A stretch of 64,000 bases of DNA from Strongyloides papillosus (Eukaryota > Nematoda > Chromadorea > Rhabditida > Strongyloididae). Within the stretch, counting starts at the first letter, position 1, and the number at the start of each line of letters is the position of its first letter. A model generated the notes under the pieces. It saw only the letters and a program-made list of their open reading frames with translations. It was not told where the DNA came from and made no database searches. Made by a program: the position numbers and the translations under genes. Location of the stretch: assembly GCA_005656395.1 (NCBI GenBank), contig SRSI01000008.1:62001-126000 (forward strand), given 5' to 3'. Shown here piece by piece: positions 24,287 through 33,007 of this stretch.

Positions 24287-25798
24287 TCAATCACTATCCT
24301 CAAATTTTATTGAATTAACTCCCATTGAAATTTTACCTCCACCATAACTTCCTCTCTTCTTTTTGGTTTTCTCGTGTCTGAAACTTTTTCCTTGAGTTTT
24401 GGTTAAGTATTTGCAAGTTTTAGCACCCGATGGATCGTTAGTTGCTTTGAAAGAGTTATCCCTGAATTTCTCTGGGAGTTCATCTACTGTTGTCTTTACT
24501 CTCCTGTATGATTTATTCTGTTGAAGTTTATTTGAGTTGATGTTTGGAGCTGATTTAGGTTGTCCATTTAGTTGTAGTGTATGTAATCCAGCATTGATTA
24601 AACCATTTGTCATTCCGCTACCTTCCCCTTTTTGACTATCTGATGAGTAAGTTTTTTTTTGATTCCTTATCGGCTTCTTTTGATTCCTCATCGGCTTCTT
24701 TTGATTTCTTGGCCTTCTTCTGTTGAACTGAATCTGACTCATCATTGTGCTTTCTTTTAGCTCCCTTTTCACCACCATTAACAGCAATCGGTTTTTTTGG
24801 TTCGTCTTCAGAATCAGTTGATGATTTGGAAGCATTGTTAGAAAATTTAACTGCCTTCATTGGAGGGCTTCCATTAGTTTTCACTGGTAATTTTGAACCA
24901 CTGGGAACTTTTTTGACTAGTTTCTCATCACCACAGTTATCAGAATAATCTTCCTCACTCTTTTTTGAGACTGCTGTTACAGATGAACTGACTTTAACTA
25001 TTGCCGCTTTCTTTGTTGCTGACTTTTCGCCATCACTGCTACCAGAAGACTCGGAAGATGACTCTTTTTTTGATTTAGCTGGTGTTGCCTTTACAGGCAT
25101 CTTAGTAGGAGTAGCCCTAACTGGTGTTTTTTTTGCTGGTTTACCATTGTCGCTACTGTCTGAAAATGGGTCCTTTTCATTCCCGACGGCTGGATCTTTA
25201 AATTTAACTTTTCTAGCAGATGTGGGTTTGACTGGTGACTTCTTTGCAGGTTCCTCATCTTCACTGTCCCATGAACTTTCTTTTTTGATTTTAGTTACTT
25301 TAGGGGGTGTAGATCTAAAAAATCGTTGAGTGTTCATAGATGGTTTACCATCCTCGCTATCAGAAAAGTCAGAAGAAGATTTTTTACTACTGTTTGATGG
25401 AGAAGCCATAGGTAATGCTTTTGCAGGTGCATTCCTAACTTTACTCTTTTCATCTCCACTATCTGATGAGGAGTCAAAAGAACTCTTCCTACCCTTCTTT
25501 GATTTCTTTCCAGTACTACTATTATTTCCCTTACTACTACCGACAACATTATCAACAAACTCCCACCACTACAAATGAATGAAATATTTACAAGAAACGA
25601 GAACTTTAAACATATTTTTTGTTTAGCAACGTAATTTCGAATAGACTCTTTTATATAATTTACAGTTTTTGGCTTAATAATATCTTGGAGAGCTTCATAG
25701 TCCTCTGATGATAAAATATTAGCTGCTTCTTGTGGATCTGACTTTAATGCCAATGCGGCAGTCAGAGCATTTACAATCAATTCTTTAGTAATAGTCAT
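24287..25798 (-). CDS. NOLC1: Nopp140/NOLC1 (SRP40 C-terminal domain), one frameshift
   Basis: Nopp140 chaperones box C/D and H/ACA snoRNPs between nucleolus and Cajal bodies. From 25798 the N-terminus MTITKELIVNALTAALALKS..DYEALQDIIK is LisH-like. It is followed after an intron (acceptor CATTTGTAG, exon resuming at about 25570) by alternating acidic-serine blocks and lysine/proline-rich blocks (for example SSSDFSDSEDGKPS, KKTPVRATPTKMP). The C-terminus has SYRRVKTTVDELPEKFRDNS and GKSFRHEKTKKKRGSYGGG, the SRP40 signature, ending at 24287. The central and C-terminal parts are in different frames, separated at a T run of nine (24652-24660; eight would fit). The donor of intron 1 is not certain. 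Serines in acidic context are likely CK2 sites. Otherwise the gene looks complete. Confidence 0.85.
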
Positions 25799-26159
25799 TT
25801 TTGAAGAGATGATTAGTTCGAGATTATTAAATACTTATAATGCCTAAAAATGAATATCAAATTATACACTGAGTGTAGATCTTCAACAAGATTGCATACA
25901 GAAACAAATTTCGTGTGAAACAAAATAATTCCGTGTACTGGAAATTTAAATACCTAATAAAGTACAACACCAATAACAAAATATTTTTTATTTCTAAAAA
26001 TTAAAATAAATACTATCAAATATTGGCAAGAATAAAAAAGAAAGAAAAACCTCCTAAAATATAAAACAAGATGACAAATTATCAATTAATAGATTGAGTA
26101 ATATTCTACATAATGTAAAAGAATTTCAAAAGCAAAATCATTTCCTCAAGATACACTTT

Positions 26160-26275
26160 GTTGTTTAAAGGCGCGTCCTCCTACATTGTATTGTCTTATA
26201 TCACCAATTGATCTAGCTGTACAGACTACATAATAGTTCGTCGAACTTTTAAAACTGCAAAAAATGACACAAAAG
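26160..26275 (-). pseudogene. Possible terminal exon of an unidentified gene
   Basis: After a good acceptor (TTTTTTGCAG, minus strand, about 26265) a frame reads NYYVVCTARSIGDIRQYNVG then GRAFKQQSVS and TGA near 26150. It is GC-richer and protein-like but has no recognisable partner exon upstream. Low confidence. Confidence 0.25.
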
Positions 26276-26329
26276 TTGTAAATGATTCTCTCAAAACGTT
26301 AATAATATGTTTTAGAACAACCAGCCTTA

Positions 26330-26348
26330 GACCTGCCTTCGGCAGGTC
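26330..26348 (+). other. Perfect GC-rich hairpin with TTCG-type loop
   Basis: GACCTGCC TTC GGCAGGTC is a perfect 8 bp inverted repeat that can also be read as a 7 bp stem closed by C(TTCG)G. This is a very stable fold in an otherwise AT-rich setting. The half-site GGCAGGTC recurs at 26393 in the start of the next gene. It could act in the 5' leader of that gene. Confidence 0.7.
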
Positions 26349-26390
26349 ACGTCTGGTTTTATAAAAAAATTTATAATTTAAAAATTTATC

Positions 26391-26684
26391 ATGGCAGGTC
26401 AAACAGGAGTGACAAAAAAGCAAAAAAGGATTCAAAGTAAGTAACATAAAAAAAAATATAATAAATTTTTTCCAGAACTGTTTGAAAATTTGCGTATCAG
26501 TGAGAAAGGGAAGACGGATCAGCAGCTTCTCAAAATAGCCGAGGAGAAATACCGCGAGCAAAAAAGAGAAAAGAATAGAAAAAGGAAAGAAAAAATAAAA
26601 GAGGAAAAGAAAAAGTCCAAAAAGAATGGATGGAAGAACAAAAAAGGAGGAGATCCCACGCCCGCCCCCCATCTTCAACATTAA
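26391..26684 (+). CDS. Small lysine-rich protein (84 aa, two exons)
   Basis: Exon 1 is 26391-26436 (MAGQTGVTKKQKRIQ), followed by a 39 bp intron (GTAAGT..TTTTTTCCAG, 26437-26475) and exon 2 at 26476-26684. The phases match and the frame is intact. The protein is strongly basic with a predicted long helix (LLKIAEEKYREQKREKNRKR.., lysine/glutamate alternating) and ends in a Gly/Pro/His-rich tail. Composition suggests a nucleolar or ribosome-associated small protein, but no family is recognised. It is one of the few undamaged genes in the window. Confidence 0.6.
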
Positions 26685-26689
26685 CTATA

Positions 26690-28070
26690 ATGGTAACATA
26701 GGAAAAATTGTTACGATTTATAAAAAATAATTAAAAAAATTTTTTCTAAATATTTTAATTTAATAATAAGATGAAAATAAAAATTTTAATTCCTTAGTAT
26801 TTTTTCAATCAAAAATTTTAATGACATATTTCGTATGTAGATTTTATTTTGTATGTAATAAACATACTTGAAAATAGATTTACATATAAGATATATTCTT
26901 TATAAAATTTGTTGTATTTTACATACTTTATCTGAAACATACATATAATATTGTGTCAATATATTTTTTTAAATTTATAGCATTTATTTTTAATTAAAAG
27001 AACAAACATGTATATGTTTTATTGATATAAAACTATTTAACATACTTTTTTTATAAATTAAGATATTAGTATGTAAATAAAATACTGAAATAATTTCTAC
27101 TATTTTTTTACAAAAATGTTTAATGTTACATACAAAATATGTTGCCAAAAATTTTTGAGTGTTACTTTATTTGTATGATTATTCAGCAGAGGAAGCATAT
27201 TGCAAACACGTTACCACAACACGATCATACACTCAAATTCTTAACATTTTTGTTTCTATTAGGAGATCCTTTTTATATTCGAAATATGTAAAAATTTAAT
27301 CTGTAATAAAAAATAATGATGATAAATTAAAAAATTAATTTTCTTACTTTTAATTGAATGAATCATAACAAAATCTAAATTAAATTGGAAAACAAATACA
27401 TTTGAATATAAAAACATATAATAAACAAATCTAAAATTATTAATATTGTTTTACTATATTTGGGAAAAATACCTTAATTTAATGTTCATTCTTTTAATTA
27501 TAATATTAAGAGAAGCTACAACAGTGATTAGATTGAATTTTTTGAAAAAATGGTCAACACTTTCTGATCCATAACTTAACTAATTTATAATCAATGATTT
27601 TAATATTAAATTTTCTTTTTATTTCTGGGTTGTGCTTAAAACAATAATAAACCAAAAATTTTCAATAACTTTGAGAGGAAAGATACTTATGATAAAATAT
27701 TACACAAAAGGCGTCCGGAAAATAAATCTTTTTAAAGATATGTTATGGAATATAAATATAATACACATACATATGAATATATGGTTTATTAACAACCGAG
27801 AATGCTCGGTTATCATCTATTTTCTTTTACTTTTATAATATTCAATAATAGATAAGAAATATATAAATTATTTAGATAGTCTTCTGTCTTCAGTCTTGAT
27901 TATTGATATTCTTTCATTTATTATTTTTATTTGGATCAATTTCCATTACAGATAGTTTGTCAATTTTGTTTAAGACTCTTTAAAATATTTTTTTTTTCTC
28001 TTCTAGTTAAAATAAATATATTTATTATTTATCAAATCAAAAAAATTTATCAAATTTAAACAACGCTATG
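26690..28070. other. AT-rich intergenic DNA, no gene seen
   Basis: No supported coding sequence. CATAC/TACATAC words recur between 26830 and 27140 without a clear unit. Confidence 0.5.
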
Positions 28071-28074
28071 CTGG

Positions 28075-29660
28075 AGACAAACTGATTTTTGTGTAAAAAA
28101 TGAATAAAATGTAGAACAATTGTAACTAAAATTAGTATAATCGTGTCGTTGATAAGCTATAACTTCGCAATAGTTTCATTTATTAAGTTAGAGATAAATC
28201 TGTCTAAAAAAAATCATGTCAACTTGATTTTTTATGATTTTAATTAAGTAATAGCTTACTAACTTCTTAATTTTTATAAAAAAAATGGTTACCACTCTTT
28301 GGCATATATCTTGGCCAGTTTCTTAACGATTCACTAATAGTACGTTTCCCCTTTAATCCTGACTCGTACCTTACAAAAAAGTCATAAGCTATAACATTTC
28401 ACTTACTTTTACAAAAGTTTTTTTGAAAGACATAACTACACAAAAAAGTGACTAAAAGCTGGTGTTTTTTAAAAATAACATGATCTATTACGAACCAATA
28501 TTTTTAAAGACCGTTTTCCCCACTAAATTACAAAAAAATACATCTAATGACTACTTAATCATAAAAATTGATTAAGTTTGAAGAATGTTATGTCAATCAC
28601 AAAATTGATTTTTATGAAAAAGATGAAGAAAAAGTGGAAAAATTGACATCTAAATAAATATAACTCTTTAATTTGTTAATGAATATAATTCGTTGTAGTT
28701 TTATTTTTTAAGTTAGACATAGATCTATAAAATACTTTGAGTTTATTTATTTTAAACAACTTTTCATTTAGATTACGACATAAAAAGTTTTTGTTTTTAT
28801 TTAAAAAATGGTGACTATTCTTGGGTCCATAACGTAGTCAGTTTTTCATATATTTCTATCGTATTGTGTTTCCCCAGGATTCCGGATTTAAATCTCTTTA
28901 ATGATTAAAAAAGCAATTTATTTTATTAACTTTGAAGAAAGTTATACTCTGCACAAAACTATGTAAAAAATTGTCCAAAAAAGTGGTGTTTTTTAAAAAT
29001 AACTTGACCAATTGTGGACCAAAAGTTTTGAAAGCTATTTTCCCCACTAAGTTGAAAAGAAATACACCAAATGACTACTTGACCATAAACATTGATCAAG
29101 TTTTAGGAAAGTTATGCTTAAGACAAAATTGATTTTTGTGAAAAAAATGAAAAAAAAGCGAAAAAGTTGACATTCAAATTAATATAACTTCTCTCTTTGT
29201 TAAGTTACAAACTTCGTTAGATACTTGCTTTTTAGGTTAGACTTACATCTATAAAACAGATACTATTTTATTTTGTTTTATTAAGTTATGACTAAGTTAT
29301 AGCTATTTAAATTTTAAACCTTTTTTTCAAAATGGTCACTACTCTTTGGACCATAACTCAGCCAATTTTTGACACAATTCCAAATTATTGTGTTTCCGCA
29401 CTATTCTGGAATTTGATCTTTCAAATGACATATAAACCGTTGTATTTCATATAGTTTATAAAAACGTTAATCTCTGTACAAAACTATGCTAAAAAAGGCC
29501 AAAAAAACACTGTTTTTTAAAAATAATTTGGCCAATTATGGCCCACAAACTTTTCAGACCTATTTTTCCCACTAAGTTAGAAAAAAACACACCTTTTGGC
29601 TATTTACTCGTAAAAATCGGTTAAGTTTGAGAAGAGTTATGAGAGAGACAAATTTTTTTT
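28075..29660 (+). repeat. Tandem repeat, ~523 bp unit, about three copies
   Basis: Landmarks recur with constant spacing. GG(T/C)(T/C)AC..TCTTTGG-type words lie at about 28289, 28809 and 29333. GGTGTTTTTTAAAAATAAC-type words lie at about 28461, 28983 and 29508. AAATTGATTTTTGTGAAAAA-type words lie at about 28082, 28600 and 29124. The copies are diverged (about 70-80% by eye), so this is an old satellite-like array. It ends just before the first recognisable ZNRD2 exon. Short chance ORFs inside it are not genes. Confidence 0.85.
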
Positions 29661-29681
29661 CATTATTTCTTTTTGGTATAG

Positions 29682-30334
29682 ATAACAAGATTTCAACATC
29701 AAACGATGAAGTGGTTGTTTAAAATGTCATAAAAGAGATCCCGTTAAATGATCCTCCTGCAGGAAAAATTAATTTTGTTGAAGAAATTTGTGATGATGCC
29801 TCGGATTTCTCGGAGAAGGTTAGTTATAAGATGGGAGAGATGATTCTTCAGGGATATTCTATGCTCGATGAATGTTGTCTCAATTGTAACAATGTTTTAT
29901 TAGCAAATCGACGCAAAGAAAAGGGATTTGTTGCTTGTGCTATGCGTGTTATAAAGGAGATAGAGGTTTTTGGAAAAGCCGAAGAAAAAGATAGAAGTGA
30001 GAGAAGAAATGTTGTGGAACTGGAGAAGACGAGGATCGTAAGAGAGGAATCAGAGAAAATTAAAGGAGTTGTTAAAGTACCTGAGAAATCCCTATCTGAT
30101 AGAATTTCGGCAAAAATGGGAAATTTACTTATAAAAGAACATCGAATACTAGATGAACACTACCCAACATGTTCCTGTGTGTTGATGGAGGACCCAAATA
30201 CTTCAGATAAATCATGTATCGCATGTCAGCACTCAGACCCAGCTCCTGGAAAACCAATTGTTGTAAAAGAAGTCAAGAATGAGATTTCTCTTATAAGTAA
30301 TCAAGGAGTAGATAGTAAGCTAGTGACAACATCG
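29682..30334 (+). pseudogene. ZNRD2: ZNRD2-like zinc-ribbon protein, 5' part, split by retrotransposon
   Basis: After an acceptor (TTTTTGGTATAG, 29681) the frame has an in-frame TAA at 29720. It then runs open through GKINFVEEI, KMGEMILQGYSMLDECC..C and FVACAM (first zinc ribbon, one Cys of the second pair missing), a charged linker, and a second ribbon KMGNLLIKEHRILDEHY..CSC..SCIACQ. It reaches TCG at 30332-30334, where an LTR begins. MGxxLLxGYxML..C..C is the signature of the ZNRD2 (Sjogren syndrome/scleroderma autoantigen 1) family; two ribbons in tandem is unusual compared with the single one I recall in the human protein. The frame resumes exactly after the element at 40521. The insertion destroys this copy. 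Confidence 0.8.
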
Positions 30335-30433
30335 TGTTAACAATTATGAAAGAATATTTTATTTTAGATAAGAAAGAACCCAAGAAACTTAAAATTATTA
30401 GTTTATATACACATAATTGGGTGGGTGTGTACA
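30335..30433 (-). repeat. 3' LTR (99 bp)
   Basis: Starts TGTTAACAATTATGAAAG and ends GGGTGGGTGTGTACA on the plus strand, identical to 40422-40520, and is preceded by target duplication ATCG. Such a short LTR is unusual for a gypsy-type element. It also sits directly upstream of the two plus-strand genes and could supply a reverse-direction promoter. Confidence 0.93.
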
Positions 30434-30482
30434 TGCTCCGTAATTTTGAGTTTCTCCTACAACGATAGTTTAATTAATTAAT

Positions 30483-31741
30483 GGTAAGTTATAATTAATG
30501 TCATTATGTATTAATTTCAAATTTTAAATTTAAATTTCAAATTTTGTATTTATTTTTCTTTTTCTTTTTCAGATACTTGATGTCCATTAGAGCGTATTCG
30601 GAGGAGGATCAATCTTGGTGCTCAAAACATTGTTATGCACCAACAACAACAACTTCTCGTCCACCACCACCATCATGGGGTCCAAATGATTACTTGGTGG
30701 CCTTTATCTTGTTTTTATGGATGGTGAAATTCTGTAATTTTGTGGGATCCTTGGATTAATAATATTTATCTTTCAGTATCACTATTGTTTCTTTTTATTT
30801 GGAGAAGAAGGATTGATATTCGTAACCTTGTCACTCCAAAGAAGGCTGAGGGTACTGAGGATAATGGAGCATCAATTGTTCACTTGGAGGATGCTAATAG
30901 GGATTTCATTGAATATTCACAACCAGTTGTTGCTTCAGCTCCCGACATTGGATTCATTCAAGCTCCTTCACAACTACAACAACAACAACTTCAATACCAA
31001 CCTCCACCTTATTCAGTATGAATGGAGGGTTTTTTTTTTTCGTACGGTTTCATTGTCGAAGAATCTCTTATCTCCTGTACGGTTATTTTCTTGTTATTTC
31101 AATATTGTTATTGTTTGTTAATTCTTTTATTATTTGTTAATAAATTTTAGTTTTTAATAAATTTTTCTTTTAAATGGTTATATCTTAATTTTGATAATGA
31201 TATTCTTCTAATATATGGTTTAGAGAGTAATTTGAATATTTTATGATTTTCTGGTTTTTCTTGTAATATCATTGTATTTTATAGTAAATTTCAACTAATT
31301 GATACATTTTGATTTATGGGTATTAGTTATCCGTAACTTAATGGTATAATGTAAAGACTATCATAACGTCTAGACAGGTTCGAGAACTGTTAAGTGTCCT
31401 TGAAGTTATTTAACATTATCATTAAAGAATTTGTGGATAATTTTTAAATTTTATTTTATTCGACCTTATTATGTCAATTAAGTTTTATTAATTAATTAAA
31501 TTGGTTTTTAACTTTTTAATTCATGCAAATGTACTTTATATTTTAACCTTGCATTTTAATTTCATATAGATATGTCTATTCACCCCCAATTAAAAGGATA
31601 GGGTATTTATAAAGTTGATTTGTAACTATTATTTAGTTTAAATGTTCTTAATGTATTTATTTTGTTATTTAACGTGTTTTTCCTATGTATTCCATAGTTT
31701 TTCTATTTTATATTATTTTAATGTATCTTTTTTTAATTTCA
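30483..31741 (+). promoter_or_regulatory. Shared splice donor with two matching acceptors (antisense transcript)
   Basis: A consensus donor ATG|GTAAGT starts at about 30483, just after the 3' LTR. Two acceptors, TTTTTCAG ending at 30572 and TTTAATTTCAG ending at about 31742, both continue with the same seven bases ATACTTG, and each lies 5' of a plus-strand gene (starts at 30580 and 31775). One leader exon from the LTR could thus be spliced alternatively to both genes. This is inferred from sequence only. Confidence 0.55.
30580..31021 (+). CDS. Antisense gene 1: single-pass membrane protein with PPPY tail
   Basis: Exon 1 (30580-30733) and exon 2 (30777-31021) are joined by a 43 bp intron (TTCT|GTAATT..TTTCAG) in matching phase, giving 132 residues. 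The order is: short N-terminal region with two Cys (DQSWCSKHCYAP), Thr run and proline stretch (TTTTSRPPPPSW), one hydrophobic segment at about 40-63 (YLVAFILFLWMVKFLS..), basic stop-transfer WRRR, an acidic middle, and a glutamine-rich end finishing PPPYSV. PPPY is the classical ligand of NEDD4-type WW domains and a budding motif in many enveloped viruses. The gene lies inside the LTR element, opposite to gag-pol, where env may be located. The frame is undamaged. The product is not recognised; an envelope- or budding-related role is only inference. Confidence 0.65.
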
Positions 31742-31774
31742 GATACTTGTGATAACGTACTTCAATTATTTATC

Positions 31775-32857
31775 ATGTCTGAACACCATCACGAAGATGA
31801 GCATTTACTTAACGAAGATGAAGATAATCAAAGTCGTCGTAGTGACAGAAGTCCATCTGGAGAAGTGTTAGACTTCTGGAATGATGTTGCTGATGTGGAT
31901 ACGGCTATCGTTTTAAGCCGTTATTCAAGTTCGCTTCGGTCAATGGAATGTACCGTTGAAGCTGTCTTGTTACTCATGGAAATGGAGGAAGAAGTGGGCA
32001 ATATGGAGCGGAAGATGTTGTGGGCTAGTGAGTCCCACATTATTTTACTCAAGCGGTTTGATGAGTTAACTAGCATCTATGATGCACGCAAAACCTTCCT
32101 TGAACGTCGAAATGCGTTGACTGCTGCTTTAGGAGACAATCCAAATGACCGCCAATTATCTTCAGTCGAAAATAGGGCTAAGGCCATGGTTCCCAAGCAA
32201 CTGGACTACCAAATTATTAGGACAACGGATGAATTAATGGCTGTTTATCAGTCCATTTGCCGTATTGAAGCGACAACTGTTCAAATCCGGATTAACGGAG
32301 CTGGAATGCTGACCTTCCCGTCCACTGTAGTTTTGCCAACATTAACGGCCTTACGTATCAAGTACATTTCTGGGGAGTTATCTGGCAAGTTACCAGAAAA
32401 GTTGAAATTGCTATGGATTGATGGAACCATGCGAGTATCTAGAACTGCCCCAATGGCTGTTCCTGGTTTGTCCTCATTAGAAACTTTGGTTGTGACTTCA
32501 TGTTCCACACTTAAGTACTTTGTCCAGCTTATGGAGAAGGGTGCTGCCATAAAGGTTATTATGTCTTTATGTCGCCCACACAAGTGCCAATGTGACACTA
32601 TACTTCGCACTGCAAAGAATTTGGAATTACCATCAAAGGTAGTTATTGTTCCATCTGTCAAGTATTGTGGAAGAGCAATTTCTGAGAACACAGCCGTGCA
32701 AAAGAACGTTTTTTTCAACCGTTTAGGGTTGGTATTTTAAAAAAATGCCACCGCATTACGTAAGTTTGCAAAGTGTACTTTGCCAGCAGACATTGCTAGC
32801 TTTTGCAGCGATCGTAAGAGGATGCGTTTGGATGAAGCTGCGGATGCCACTTTCTAA
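31775..32857 (+). CDS. Antisense gene 2: 321-aa acidic/helical protein, possible readthrough tail
   Basis: The likely start is ATG 31775 (MSEHHHEDEHLLNEDEDN), after the acceptor at 31742. The N-terminus is His/Asp/Glu-rich. Residues 50-150 are helical (MECTVEAVLLLMEMEEEVGN..). The second half has leucine-rich strand/turn units (VLPTLTALRIKYISGELS, LPEKLKLLWIDG) and a Cys/His patch CRPHKCQC. TAA at 32738 ends the frame, but the same frame stays open and protein-like for 38 further codons (TALRKFAKCTLPADI.., KRMRLDEAADATF, TAA 32855). This suggests either readthrough or a fresh stop mutation. G+C is higher than the host DNA, like the rest of the element. No family is recognised. Confidence 0.6.
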
Positions 32858-33007
32858 TTGTTCTATTATATTTTGTATTAGAATATAATTTTGTTGTGAA
32901 AAATAAATTTTCTTTATGAATTAATTGTGTAATTTATTATTTTTAAGTATTATTAAAGTCTTGTCTTGAACTTTTATGTATTAAATTTGTTTATTTATGA
33001 TATTAAG

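Noticed and set aside
26226..26681. 151-codon minus-strand ORF opposite the small lysine-rich gene
   Set aside because: It is the antisense shadow of the AAG/GAA-rich exon (Phe/Leu/Ser-rich product); the plus-strand gene has matching splice sites.
30335..30433. Terminal inverted-repeat (DNA transposon) reading of the 99 bp repeats
   Set aside because: The two copies are in direct orientation, have TGT..ACA ends, and a tRNA-Gln PBS adjoins one of them.
31330..31420. tRNA-like T-loop text (GGTTCGAGAACTG) in the retroelement
   Set aside because: No acceptor stem or anticodon arm pairs around it.
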